DNA from: Pseudenterobacter timonensis
GTDB taxonomy: Bacteria > Pseudomonadota > Gammaproteobacteria > Enterobacterales > Enterobacteriaceae
NCBI RefSeq assembly: GCF_900021175.1
Contig: NZ_FCOP01000011.1
Span: forward strand, 1,429,099-1,493,098
Reading direction: 5' to 3'
Length of the DNA stretch: 64,000 nt
Every line of letters begins with the position of its first letter. Positions within the stretch are counted from its first letter, which is position 1. The position numbers and the translations under genes were made by a program. The notes beneath the pieces are model-generated. The model was not told the origin of the DNA and searched no databases. It saw nothing but the letters and a program-made list of their open reading frames with translations. This document shows positions 27,109-36,935 of this stretch, piece by piece.

Positions 27109-28137
27109 TTAATCCTCAGGGAGAAAGTCCGTTGCGCGTTTTCCCTTCTTCTCCTCATACATCGCCATGTCTGCCGCGCGCAACGCGCTGTCAACATCGG
27201 TATGGAGAGGATCAATCGCCACGACCCCGACGCTCGCTCCCGGATAGACAATATGCACATTGCCGAGCCAGTATTCACCCGCGATGCGCGCCCCGATCTC
27301 TGTTTTAATGACGTTGATCTGCCTGCGCTCCGCCTCACCCTCGCCCTGGCTCAGACAGGCCAGCAGAAACTCATCGCCGCCCAGACGCCCAATAATATCG
27401 TCTTCGGTCTGTCCTTCGGTCAGGCGCCGGCCAGCCTCCACCAGAAACCGGTCGCCCGCTTCGTGGCCGTAGCGATCGTTGATGAGCTTAAAATCATCCA
27501 GATCGATAAAGGCGAGGATGGCATGGCGCTGCAGATGGCGCGCCAGTGAAAAGAGGGCGTTGAGATTTTCAAAAATTGCCCGGCGGTTGGGCAGGCCGGT
27601 GAGGGCGTCGGTGTAGGAGTGGGCGATCAGGGCGGCGTTAGCCTCCTGAAGCTGTATCACCAGCGCCTCTTTCTGAATGTATTGTGCAATCAGGCCGGCA
27701 AAAAGCTGTAAAACCTGCTCGCCGCGGCTGCTGAGCGCCCTCTTTTCCGAGCTGCTGGCGCAGAGCGTGCCGTAGAGCGACCCATCGGCAAGGTGAATGG
27801 GAATACTCATCCAGGTTGTAATACCCAGCGCTTTAGCCGCCTCGCAGTCGGGCCAGCGTTCCGGCACGTTATCGCTAAAAAAGCAGTGGCTGTCAAAGGC
27901 GCGCTTACAGAGCGTCTCGCCCCAGGGGACGCTCATTCCTTCCGGGATCTGCATCTGTTTGCTGTTGCGGGCGTAGAGGATATGCTGCAGACGCGCGTTG
28001 AGATCCACTTTGGTGAGATAGGTTGACTCCATCTCGGTGACGATCTCCAGCATCTCCAGCAACTGGCGGACCAGGCTTTCGAGGGAGTGTTGAGTGGCGA
28101 GGGTTTCTGAAACACGGGCAAGAATAATGTCCGACAT
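27109..28137 (-). CDS. dgcP: Diguanylate cyclase DgcP (YeaP), GAF-GGDEF
   Basis: 342 residues: a GAF sensor domain (about 18-160), a linker helix and a GGDEF domain with intact active site RLGGDEF (GGDEF at 253-257). It makes cyclic di-GMP from two GTP. No RxxD product-inhibition site lies five residues before GGDEF. I start at the ATG at 28137 (MSDIILARVS), which aligns with E. coli MSDQIIARVS; upstream in-frame starts at 28206 and in between lack homology. GGGAG lies 11 bases upstream. Confidence 0.95.
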   Translation of the reverse strand: MSDIILARVSETLATQHSLESLVRQLLEMLEIVTEMESTYLTKVDLNARLQHILYARNSKQMQIPEGMSVPWGETLCKRAFDSHCFFSDNVPERWPDCEAAKALGITTWMSIPIHLADGSLYGTLCASSSEKRALSSRGEQVLQLFAGLIAQYIQKEALVIQLQEANAALIAHSYTDALTGLPNRRAIFENLNALFSLARHLQRHAILAFIDLDDFKLINDRYGHEAGDRFLVEAGRRLTEGQTEDDIIGRLGGDEFLLACLSQGEGEAERRQINVIKTEIGARIAGEYWLGNVHIVYPGASVGVVAIDPLHTDVDSALRAADMAMYEEKKGKRATDFLPED

Positions 28138-28260
28138 CTGTAACTTGACTCCCATGCAGAGGAGAGTTCTCTGCATGTTATGCTGAAATTTTAAACTCCT
28201 GCGCATAGTAGAACATGAAACGGTGAAATTTTATATATCGTGTTCGCGTCCATTACCCAT

Positions 28261-28332
28261 AAAAAAGCCCCACCACGGCGGGTGAGGCAAAATTTTGCAT
28301 CATGGAAAAGTGTTCTGTGGTCAAGACAGAAC
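28261..28332 (-). ncRNA. Candidate small RNA or leader attenuator upstream of dgcP
   Basis: On the minus strand a 7-bp hairpin (GTTCTGT-cttgacc-ACAGAAC, 28312-28332) is followed by an AU-rich stretch. Then comes an intrinsic terminator, GCCTCACC ... GGTGGGGC plus six U (28261-28288). A GATAAT -10 at 28339-28344 lies just upstream; its -35 (TTAAGC, 16-base spacer) is poor. This hairpin, AU-rich, terminator order is typical of Hfq-dependent RNAs. Because it points at dgcP, it could equally be an attenuator in the dgcP leader. Confidence 0.4.
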
Positions 28333-28436
28333 GTGGCCATTATCGCTGGTGAAAGTGCAGGCTTAATGAAGAAATCGTGGAGAAAATCGACGTCAGCCGT
28401 TAGTCTTATCTTCTTCAGAAAGAAAAGGAAATGTTC

Positions 28437-28679
28437 ATGCGTTATTTACTTCTTGCGCTGGCCTTACCCCTTGCCGCCTGCTCAGCCAGGCAGGAAGAGG
28501 CCCCTCGTCCCCCCATCGGCATGGCTAACCCTGCGTCGGTTTACTGCGTACAAAAAGGGGGCGAACTGGTGCCGGTACAAAGTCCGCAGGGCGTCTTCGC
28601 CAACTGTAAACTGCCAGGTGGCCAGACGATTGAAGAGTGGGATCTCTACCGACGCGATCATCCCGCGCCCACCAGATGA
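28437..28679 (+). CDS. yoaF: YoaF, small DUF333 outer-membrane lipoprotein
   Basis: An 80-residue precursor. The lipobox LAAC puts the lipidated cysteine at residue 15. The mature part is the DUF333 domain (MANPASVYCVQKGG ... VFANCKLPGGQTIEEW), which has two conserved cysteines. The ATG at 28437 has AGG eight bases upstream; an ATG at 28431 is too close to it. E. coli YoaF is 84 residues. The function is unknown despite occasional 'hemolysin' labels. Confidence 0.9.
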   Translation: MRYLLLALALPLAACSARQEEAPRPPIGMANPASVYCVQKGGELVPVQSPQGVFANCKLPGGQTIEEWDLYRRDHPAPTR

Positions 28680-28745
28680 CAGCGGCCCGGTAACTGCGAT
28701 ACACTTTCTTTAAGAATTATCCTGGTATTAAGTCGCGAGAGAAGT

Positions 28746-29051
28746 ATGTTTCAGTTAAAACCGGGCACCCTGGCGGTGGTCATCGGCGCCCGCACCCCTG
28801 CCGGGCGTCGCAATATCGGTAAGTCCGTTGAGCTTTTCGCCCTCTGTCAGCCAGGGCAGCGTTTTTTAAATCCGGTCAATGGTGTGATGACCACTCTGCC
28901 CGCCACGGCAGAGCGCGCCCTCTGGCTGGTGACCGGCGATGTCTACGCCTTCGATAATCAGCACGGTTTCGCCTTTATACGCCCCGAACATCTGCTACCG
29001 CTTACGCCGGATGAGGTTTCGCAACGCTGCGATGAGCTTACGATCGGCTGA
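28746..29051 (+). CDS. Hypothetical protein, 101 aa
   Basis: MFQLKPGTLAVVIGARTP...: a compact, probably soluble protein rich in beta-strand patterns (TLAVVIG, ALWLVTGDVYAFD, FAFIRPEHLLPL). It could be an SH3-like barrel. I do not recognise a family. It has no signal peptide or membrane segment. The 3' end overlaps the convergent yeaO by 14 bases. It is absent from K-12 at this place as far as I recall. Confidence 0.65.
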   Translation: MFQLKPGTLAVVIGARTPAGRRNIGKSVELFALCQPGQRFLNPVNGVMTTLPATAERALWLVTGDVYAFDNQHGFAFIRPEHLLPLTPDEVSQRCDELTIG

Positions 29052-29397
29052 CCGCCAGCTGGCGCAGCCAGGCGGCTAAAACCTGCGCGTGATTCTGTTC
29101 GGTCTGCTTCGCGGCATAGAGCAGGGTCACCGTCTGCGTTTGCGCCCGCGCCGCAATACGTTCACCCTCCGCTTTGTGCTGCGCCAGCTCCTGCCGGTAG
29201 GCCTGGCTGAAGGCGGCAAAGTCGAGAGTATCGCCGTGATAGGCTTTGCGAAGCTCGCTGGAAGGGGTCAGGGCCTTGCACCATTCGTCATAAACCAGGT
29301 CGGCTTTTTTGATGCCGCGCGGCCAGAGCCTGTCCACCAGGATCCGGTAGCCATCCTCGCGCGCCGGCGCATCATAAACCCGTTTGCACTGAATCAT
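29038..29397 (-). CDS. yeaO: DUF488 family protein YeaO
   Basis: 119 residues, same family and size as E. coli YeaO. Conserved features are CKRVYD, RILVDRLWPRGIKK and a late TLLYAAKQTEQNHAQVL block with N and H. The DUF488 function is unknown. It is convergent with the hypothetical gene at 28746. Confidence 0.93.
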   Translation of the reverse strand: MIQCKRVYDAPAREDGYRILVDRLWPRGIKKADLVYDEWCKALTPSSELRKAYHGDTLDFAAFSQAYRQELAQHKAEGERIAARAQTQTVTLLYAAKQTEQNHAQVLAAWLRQLAVSRS

Positions 29398-29499
29398 CTC
29401 TTCTCCTCGTTAACCCGTTCTCCGCCCGATACTCTACCACTCGCCGGCGCGCCTCCCAATTTACGGTGTTGCCCCGTCAATAAAAGATCGGTAGGCTGA

Positions 29500-29540
29500 G
29501 GTTCCTTATGTAATCCGTTAACTGTCTGGCATAAGGAACC
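29500..29540 (+). promoter_or_regulatory. Leader inverted repeat covering the ribosome-binding site of the amidotransferase-like gene
   Basis: GGTTCCTTATG (29500-29510) and CATAAGGAACC (29530-29540) pair perfectly for 11 bases around a 19-base loop. The right arm contains AAGGA, the only good ribosome-binding site of the gene starting at 29544. A weak promoter (TTGCCC, 17 bases, TAGGCT at 29469-29497) lies just before. It may be an RNA hairpin that hides the site or a DNA operator. Confidence 0.5.
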
Positions 29541-29543
29541 CCG

Positions 29544-30251
29544 ATGGAACTCTCCCCTGAAAAAGATACGCTGCGCATTGCGCTTGTCGGCGATTACAAC
29601 CCTGAGGTGATCGCGCATCAGGCTATCCCCCTGGCGATTGATGATGCCGCCGCCGTGCTGGACGTGACGGCAGACTACGACTGGATTGCCACCGCAGAGC
29701 TGAACAGCCCGGAAGATCTGGTGGGCTATGATGCCCTCTGGCTGGTGCCGGCAAGTCCTTATCAGAATGCGGAAGGGGCTTTTCTGGCGGCGCGCTATGC
29801 GCGGGAAAACAGCATTCCGTTTCTCGGTACCTGCGGCGGATTCCAGCATGCGCTCATTGAGTATGCCCGGGACGTTCTCGGCTGGCATGACGCGGCCCAT
29901 GCGGAAACCGATAGCGAAGGGCGAATGGTGATTGCGCCACTCGCCTGCTCGCTGGTGGAAAAGAGCGATCTGATTGAACTGCGGGCCAACACTCTGATCG
30001 CCAGAGCCTATGGCCGCCTGACGATTGAGGAAGGGTACCATTGCAACTACGGGGTATCGCCTGAGTTCGCCCTGATGCTGGAAAAGGGCGACATGCGCGT
30101 TACGGGCTGGGATGAGCAGGGCGAAATCCGCGCCGTTGAACTGGTCACTCACCCCTTCTTTGTCGGCACCCTGTTCCAGCATGAGCGCGGCGCGCTGGCA
30201 GGCAGGCCCGTCCCGCTGGTGCAGGCGATGCTACGCGCCGCGCGCCGTTAA
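29544..30251 (+). CDS. Class I glutamine-amidotransferase-like protein (CTP synthase C-terminal-domain family)
   Basis: 235 residues. A single GATase1 domain related to the C-terminal part of CTP synthase: LRIALVGDYNPEV at the start, the oxyanion strip, the nucleophile elbow GTCGGFQH with C97, and a late THPFFVGTLFQHE segment. In glutaminases the catalytic His is followed by P-E; here it reads HPFF, so the triad glutamate is missing or replaced. E214 nearby might substitute. There is no synthetase domain. Databases carry this family as 'CTP synthase C-terminal region-related (seleno)protein'. True substrate unknown. Confidence 0.8.
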   Translation: MELSPEKDTLRIALVGDYNPEVIAHQAIPLAIDDAAAVLDVTADYDWIATAELNSPEDLVGYDALWLVPASPYQNAEGAFLAARYARENSIPFLGTCGGFQHALIEYARDVLGWHDAAHAETDSEGRMVIAPLACSLVEKSDLIELRANTLIARAYGRLTIEEGYHCNYGVSPEFALMLEKGDMRVTGWDEQGEIRAVELVTHPFFVGTLFQHERGALAGRPVPLVQAMLRAARR

Positions 30252-30257
30252 TCCCTT

Positions 30258-31445
30258 TTAGCCCTGAGCGATTTCCCGATCGCGCCCGGCGAGCATGCCG
30301 CAGAGCGCCATCACCACCGATACCAGCGCGCAGGCGAGGAGCGGAATACGCCAGTCGCCTGCCGTATCGTGAATTTTCCCCATTAACGGCGGCCCACAGG
30401 CCGCCAGCAGATAACCTACCGACTGCGCCATGCCGGAAAGCGCCGCCGCCTGATGGGCGCTGCTGGCGCGCAGGCCGATAAAGGTCAGACCGAGGATCAT
30501 AGTCGCTCCCGAGCCAAAGCCAAAAATCAGCGTCCAGGCTACCGCGCCGTCAGGGAAGAACCACAGTCCCGCCGCGCTGATGGCGCAAAGCAGCGCGACA
30601 AACCCGGCGATGGCGCGCTGATCCTTCAGACGAGGCAGAAGCAGCGGCACCACCAGCCCGGGCACGGCGGTAGCCAGCTGGAGCAGGCCGTGCATGGATC
30701 CCGCCTGGGTTTCGCTATAGCCGTGGCTGAGCAGAATGGCGGGCAGCCAGCCGATGATCACGTAGTAAATCAGCGAGTTGATCCCGAGGAACAGCGTCAC
30801 CTGCCACGCCAGCGCCGAGCGCCAGATCCCGCGGTTGTGCAGCGCCCGGGCGCCGCTTAGCGAGGCGGGCGGATGCTGACGCCACTGGGGAAGCCACAGC
30901 AGCAGTGCCAGCAGCGGAAAGGCCATCAGCATCAGCAGGGCGCCGCGCCAGCCCGCGCCGCCCAGCGCCAGCGGCACGACTAACGCCGAGCCAAGCGCTG
31001 CCGCGGCGCCCATCGTCAGGGAATAGGTGCCGGTAAGCCTGGCGACCTGACCGGGAAAATCGCGCTTAATCAGCCCCGGCAGCAGCACGTTGCCGAGCGC
31101 GATGCCGCCGCCGATCAGCGCGGTGCCGGTAAAGAGCAGGGTGGCGGAGGGAAGGGAGCGAACGCCGATACCCGCGCAGATGAGCAGCAGGGCCACAAAC
31201 AGGCTACGCTCCATGCCAATGCGGCGCGCCACGCCCGCCGCCAGCGGCGAAATGAGCGCGAAGGCCAGCAGCGGAAGGGTGGTCAGCAGGCCCGTCTGGG
31301 CGGTGGTTAAGCCGTAATCGGCACGAATGGTATCCAGCAGCGGCGCGGCGCCGGTAAAGGTGACGCGAAGCGTCGTGGCGATCAACAAAATACCGGCAAT
31401 CAGCAGCGCGCGATGTTGACCGGCAGAAGCGGTGGCAGTCGTCAT
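30258..31445 (-). CDS. nimT: MFS transporter NimT (YeaN), CynX/NimT family
   Basis: 395 residues with twelve predicted membrane helices, matching E. coli YeaN/NimT (393 aa), an exporter linked to 2-nitroimidazole resistance and distantly related to the cyanate transporter CynX. It is divergent from nimR, its AraC-type repressor in E. coli, across a 100-base spacer with direct repeats. The natural substrate is not known. Confidence 0.92.
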   Translation of the reverse strand: MTTATASAGQHRALLIAGILLIATTLRVTFTGAAPLLDTIRADYGLTTAQTGLLTTLPLLAFALISPLAAGVARRIGMERSLFVALLLICAGIGVRSLPSATLLFTGTALIGGGIALGNVLLPGLIKRDFPGQVARLTGTYSLTMGAAAALGSALVVPLALGGAGWRGALLMLMAFPLLALLLWLPQWRQHPPASLSGARALHNRGIWRSALAWQVTLFLGINSLIYYVIIGWLPAILLSHGYSETQAGSMHGLLQLATAVPGLVVPLLLPRLKDQRAIAGFVALLCAISAAGLWFFPDGAVAWTLIFGFGSGATMILGLTFIGLRASSAHQAAALSGMAQSVGYLLAACGPPLMGKIHDTAGDWRIPLLACALVSVVMALCGMLAGRDREIAQG

Positions 31446-31507
31446 GGTTTTTCTCTAACAACAAAATGAGGGCACACCATACCCGTTTTGAGGGCGGTTG
31501 AAATCAG

Positions 31508-31534
31508 GCTAAAATGACAGTTTATCGCTAAAAT
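31508..31534. promoter_or_regulatory. Direct repeats in the nimT-nimR spacer
   Basis: GCTAAAAT occurs at 31508-31515 and 31527-31534, 19 bases apart, just before the nimR start. AraC-type regulators usually bind direct repeats at such spacing, so these are candidate NimR half-sites. Confidence 0.35.
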
Positions 31535-31545
31535 CGGACAAGTTA

Positions 31546-32337
31546 ATGAGAGGACTCGGACTGGAAGGGTTCGACCCGGACAGCCGCCCCGACGCGGCGG
31601 CGGCGTTTCACGTTCAGGTCGTGGAGGATGAGCAGCGCATCCCCCGGCATCACCACCGTAAGGGGCAGCTGATTCTGGCCCTGCATGGCGCCATCGTCTG
31701 CGAGGTGGACAACGCGATGCTGATGGTGCCGCCGCAATATGCGGTCTGGATCCCGGGGCAGCTGCCGCACAGCAACCGGGCGACTCCGGGCGCGCAGCTC
31801 TGCTTTCTCTTTATTGAGCCGGGGGCGCTCTCCCTTCCCGACTACTGCTGTACCTTAAAAATTTCGCCGCTGGTGCGGGAGCTGATCCTCACCCTGGCGG
31901 CGAAACATCCCGGCGAACCCGTGTCGCCCGCCACGGCCAGGCTGATTGCTGTGCTGTTCGACGAGCTTCCCCGACAGCCGCAGGAGCAGCTTCAGCTGCC
32001 GGTCTCCCCGCATCCCAAAATCCGGCTGATGAGCGAAACCATGGCGGAAGAGCCAGCCGCCTGGCAGACGCTGGCGCAGTGGGCACAGCGCTTCGCAATG
32101 AGCGAGCGCAACCTGGCGCGGCTGGTGGTAAAGGAGACCGGGCTCAGTTTTCGCCGCTGGCGACATCAGCTGCAGCTGATCGTGGCGCTTCAGCTGCTGA
32201 TTAGCGGCCAGTCGGTGCAGCAGGCGGCGCAGGCGCTGGGCTACGACTCGACCACCGCCTTTATCACCATGTTTAAGAAGGGGCTGGGGCAAACACCGGC
32301 GCGCTATATCGCCAGCCTCGCTATGACTTCCCGATAA
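31546..32337 (+). CDS. nimR: AraC-family regulator NimR (YeaM)
   Basis: 263 residues: an N-terminal cupin ([23 protein letters not shown]) and a C-terminal AraC double helix-turn-helix ([45 protein letters not shown]). In E. coli it represses nimT and itself. It is encoded divergently from nimT. The 3' end overlaps the convergent yeaL by 17 bases. Confidence 0.92.
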   Translation: MRGLGLEGFDPDSRPDAAAAFHVQVVEDEQRIPRHHHRKGQLILALHGAIVCEVDNAMLMVPPQYAVWIPGQLPHSNRATPGAQLCFLFIEPGALSLPDYCCTLKISPLVRELILTLAAKHPGEPVSPATARLIAVLFDELPRQPQEQLQLPVSPHPKIRLMSETMAEEPAAWQTLAQWAQRFAMSERNLARLVVKETGLSFRRWRHQLQLIVALQLLISGQSVQQAAQALGYDSTTAFITMFKKGLGQTPARYIASLAMTSR

Positions 32338-32767
32338 AAAGCGACACCAGCCCGGCGGCAATCAGCGGGCCGACCGGCACGCCGCGAAACAGCGCCACGC
32401 CCAGCACGGTGCCCACCAGCAGCCCCGCCACCAGCGAAGGCTGGCTGCTCATCAGCGTCACGCCGCGCCCGCCGAGCCAGGAGACAAATACGCCCACGGC
32501 AATCGCGATAAGCGATTTCCAGTTGACGAACGAGTGAAGCAGGGTGGAGGCGGGCAGGGTGCCGCTGGCGATGGGCGCCATCACCCCGATGGTCAGGATG
32601 ATAATCCCGAGGGTCAGCCCCTGTTTTTCTATCCACGGGAAAAAGGTATTGAGCGGCGTAACGCGCACGATGATCAATACCAGGATGGAGATCGCCACCG
32701 TGGTGTTATGGCTGATAAAGCCGAGCGCGGCGAGCCCGAGAAGAATAAGCAGAGTAGGGTCAAACAT
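32321..32767 (-). CDS. yeaL: DUF441 inner-membrane protein YeaL
   Basis: 148 residues, same length as E. coli YeaL, with four predicted membrane helices. I use the ATG at 32767 ([17 protein letters not shown]), which has AAGGA seven bases upstream; an in-frame start at 32812 adds unconserved residues. The function is unknown. Confidence 0.94.
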   Translation of the reverse strand: MFDPTLLILLGLAALGFISHNTTVAISILVLIIVRVTPLNTFFPWIEKQGLTLGIIILTIGVMAPIASGTLPASTLLHSFVNWKSLIAIAVGVFVSWLGGRGVTLMSSQPSLVAGLLVGTVLGVALFRGVPVGPLIAAGLVSLFIGKS

Positions 32768-32842
32768 ACGGTGTTCCTTGCCGAAAATTAGCCAGCCTGG
32801 CGCATAACGCACAGGGCCGATCGTTTATAATTATTCATCATA

Positions 32843-32860
32843 GTGACGCACGCACGTCAC
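32843..32860. promoter_or_regulatory. Inverted repeat upstream of yoaI
   Basis: GTGACG-CACGCA-CGTCAC, six perfect pairs in the yeaL/yoaI divergent spacer. A single PhoB-like half site TGTCAT follows at 32867. Candidate operator; regulator not identified. Confidence 0.3.
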
Positions 32861-32915
32861 GGAAATGTCATCCCCCGGCGGTAAAAGGGGAGCATATACT
32901 GCATGGAGAGTCGCC

Positions 32916-33020
32916 ATGAACGACCCAATGTTTGTTGAGACGCTGGTCATTACCTCCCTGTTTTTCACCATTGCGCTTATTTTAATCGCATCGGTGCTGT
33001 TCCTGGAACGAACGCGCTGA
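32916..33020 (+). CDS. yoaI: Small membrane protein YoaI
   Basis: 34 residues, [17 protein letters not shown]...LFLERTR, almost the same as E. coli YoaI ([17 protein letters not shown]). One transmembrane helix. E. coli work links YoaI to phosphate starvation (PhoB) and to EnvZ and PhoQ-related signalling. It lies between yeaL and yeaK as in K-12. Confidence 0.92.
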   Translation: MNDPMFVETLVITSLFFTIALILIASVLFLERTR

Positions 33021-33031
33021 CGGCAGCCGCG

Positions 33032-33532
33032 TTACGGGCGGCGAAAGGTCACCAGTTCAGGCCGGGCGATGCGCAGGTAGTCCCGCGTATTCATAATCAC
33101 CGATTTTTCCAGCAGTCCGGCATTAAAGGCGATCTCATCGAAACGTTCAAAGAGCAGCGGATCGGCCACCAGCGTCAGGTCGGGGTGGAAGCTGAACGGC
33201 GGGATCGCGCCAAAGACGCAGGCGGTCAGGGCGTCCACTTCCGCCGGGCTGGCGAGAGAGGCTTTCAGGCCACCAAAGTGGCTCGCCAGCTGGCTTAAAT
33301 CAGCCTGCTGATCGGCAGCCAGAATCGCCAGCACATGTTTTTTTACCCCGTTTCCTTTGATTTTGCAGACCAGCGCTTTGGCGCCCTGGCGCAGATCGGT
33401 GCCACGAATTTCACTCACCGCTTCGCATTTGCCGACCGGCTCATGCTCCATAACGCGAAACTGCGCCCCCTGTTCGGTCAGCAGAGTAATCAGCTGGCGG
33501 TGGGTGGCAACTCCTTTAACTTCTTCAGACAT
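33032..33532 (-). CDS. yeaK: YbaK/ProX-type aminoacyl-tRNA deacylase YeaK
   Basis: 166 residues (E. coli 167). The YbaK/EbsC fold has conserved GKCEAVSEIRG, QGAKALVCK and FGAIPPFSFHP motifs. Members clear mischarged tRNAs in trans; E. coli YeaK acts on seryl- or threonyl-type errors. In K-12 yeaI and dgcJ separate yeaK from yeaH; they are absent here. Confidence 0.93.
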   Translation of the reverse strand: MSEEVKGVATHRQLITLLTEQGAQFRVMEHEPVGKCEAVSEIRGTDLRQGAKALVCKIKGNGVKKHVLAILAADQQADLSQLASHFGGLKASLASPAEVDALTACVFGAIPPFSFHPDLTLVADPLLFERFDEIAFNAGLLEKSVIMNTRDYLRIARPELVTFRRP

Positions 33533-33589
33533 AGCGATTTCCCGTAGCGTAAAAAGAGGAAACGGTAGAGTAACACCGGGAAAGGAAGA

Positions 33590-33618
33590 AAGTGAACGGC
33601 CAGCTTATCGCTGGCCGT
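33590..33618 (-). terminator. Stem-loop after yeaH
   Basis: ACGGCCAGC and GCTGGCCGT (33596-33604, 33610-33618) pair perfectly, five bases after the yeaH stop, followed on the minus strand by the weak U-rich GTTCACTTTCTT. Confidence 0.6.
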
Positions 33619-33622
33619 GACG

Positions 33623-34993
<1,371 letters not shown>

Positions 34994-35000
34994 ACTTGTG

Positions 35001-36935
35001 TTAAGACGATTTACGCACGCGCAGATACCATTCGCAGAGCAGGCGAACCTGTTTGCGGGTATAGCCTTTTTCCATCATGCGATCGACAAAATCGTCATGT
35101 TTTTTCTGCTCGTCGGTTGAGGTTTTCGCGTTAAAGGAGATAACCGGCAACAGCTCCTCGGTATTGGAGAACATCTTCTTCTCAATAACCGTGCGCAGTT
35201 TTTCGTAGCTGGTCCAGTTCGGATTCCGGCCGCTGTTATTGGCCCGGGCGCGCAGGACGAAGTTGACGATCTCGTTGCGGAAATCCTTCGGATTGCTGAT
35301 CCCGGCCGGCTTCTCGATCTTCTCCAGCTCGGCGTTGAGCGATTCGCGATCGAACAGCTGACCGGTATCCGGATCGCGATACTCCTGATCCTGGATCCAG
35401 AAATCTGCGTAGGTGACGTAACGATCGAAAATGTTCTGCCCGTACTCGGAGTAGGATTCCAGATAGGCGGTCTGGATTTCTTTGCCGATAAACTCAGCAT
35501 ATTTCGGGATCAGATAGCCTTTCAGGAACTCCAGATAGCGCTCGGCCTGCTCCTGCGGGAACTGCTCGCGCTCAATCTGCTGCTCCAGCACGTAGAACAG
35601 ATGGACCGGGTTAGCGGCGACTTCCGTATGGTCGAAGTTAAAGACGCGGGAGAGGATCTTGAACGCGAAACGCGTGGAGAGCCCGTTCATCCCCTCGTCA
35701 ACCCCGGCGTAGTCGCGGTACTCCTGATAGGACTTCGCTTTCGGGTCGGTATCTTTCAGGCTTTCCCCGTCATAGACGCGCATTTTCGAATAGATGCTGG
35801 AGTTTTCCGGCTCTTTCAGGCGCGACAGGATAGAGAAGCGCGACAGCGTTTCCAGCGTGCCGGGGGCGCAGGGTGCATGGACCAGCTCGCTGTGGTTAAG
35901 CAGTTTTTCGTAAATCTTGATCTCTTCAGAGATCCGCAGGCAATAAGGCACCTTGACGATATACACGCGGTCAAGGAAGGCCTCATTGTTTTTATTGTTA
36001 CGGAAGGTCACCCATTCCGATTCGTTGGAGTGGGCGAGAATAATCCCGTTGAACGGCAGGGCAGAGATCCCTTCCGTACCGTTATAGTTCCCTTCCTGGG
36101 TGGCGGTCAGCAGCGGATGGAGCACCTTAATAGGCGCTTTGAACATCTCGACAAATTCCATAATGCCCTGGTTGGCGCGGCAGAGCGCGCCGGAGTAGCC
36201 GTAGGCGTCCGGATCGTTTTGCGCGTGGTTTTCCAGCTTACGGATATCCACTTTACCGACCAGCGCGGAGATATCCTGGTTGTTCTCATCCCCGGGCTCG
36301 GTTTTCGCAATCGCGATCTGCTCGAGAATGGAAGGCCAGACCTTCACCACGCGGAATTTAGTGATATCACCGCCGAACTCATGCAGCCGTTTCGCCGCCC
36401 AGGGCGACATAATGGTGCCGAGATAGCGGTGCGGGATGCCAAACTCTTTTTCCAGAATCTGCGCATCTTCCTGCGGGTTAAAGAGGCACAGCGGGTGGTC
36501 GTTCACCGGGCTGCGCTCGCCGTTGGCGCTGAGCACGTAGATCGGTACGCGCTGCATCAGCGCTTTTAACCGTTCGGCCAGCGACGATTTACCGCCGCCT
36601 ACCGGCCCCAGCAGATAGAGGATCTGCTTCTTCTCTTCCAGGCCCTGAGCCGCATGTTTCAGATAAGAAACAATCTGCTCAATGGCATCTTCCATGCCGT
36701 AGAACTCTTCAAAGGCGGGATAGCGAGCAACGACACGATTCGAAAAGAGACGGGAAAGCCGTGGTTCATGCGCCGTATCGACCATCGTCGGCTCTCCAAT
36801 AGCCATCAATAGCCGCTCTGCCGCATTGGCATAGGCACTGCGATCTTGCCGACAAATGGTAAGAAACTCCTGCAGTGTGAACTCTTCGTCCTTGGCAGCT
36901 TCATAGCGCTGGCGATAGTGATCGAATATATTCAT
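35001..36935 (-). CDS. yeaG: Serine protein kinase YeaG (PrkA family)
   Basis: 644 residues, identical in length to E. coli YeaG. An AAA-type N-terminal domain with P-loop GPVGGGKSS at 110-118 and a C-terminal PrkA kinase-like domain. In E. coli it is induced by RpoS and by nitrogen starvation and helps survival during prolonged starvation. Start ATG 36935 (MNIFDHYRQRYEAAKD) follows AAGGA; a longer reading to 37067 is not conserved. It is first in the yeaGH operon. Confidence 0.97.
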   Translation of the reverse strand: MNIFDHYRQRYEAAKDEEFTLQEFLTICRQDRSAYANAAERLLMAIGEPTMVDTAHEPRLSRLFSNRVVARYPAFEEFYGMEDAIEQIVSYLKHAAQGLEEKKQILYLLGPVGGGKSSLAERLKALMQRVPIYVLSANGERSPVNDHPLCLFNPQEDAQILEKEFGIPHRYLGTIMSPWAAKRLHEFGGDITKFRVVKVWPSILEQIAIAKTEPGDENNQDISALVGKVDIRKLENHAQNDPDAYGYSGALCRANQGIMEFVEMFKAPIKVLHPLLTATQEGNYNGTEGISALPFNGIILAHSNESEWVTFRNNKNNEAFLDRVYIVKVPYCLRISEEIKIYEKLLNHSELVHAPCAPGTLETLSRFSILSRLKEPENSSIYSKMRVYDGESLKDTDPKAKSYQEYRDYAGVDEGMNGLSTRFAFKILSRVFNFDHTEVAANPVHLFYVLEQQIEREQFPQEQAERYLEFLKGYLIPKYAEFIGKEIQTAYLESYSEYGQNIFDRYVTYADFWIQDQEYRDPDTGQLFDRESLNAELEKIEKPAGISNPKDFRNEIVNFVLRARANNSGRNPNWTSYEKLRTVIEKKMFSNTEELLPVISFNAKTSTDEQKKHDDFVDRMMEKGYTRKQVRLLCEWYLRVRKSS

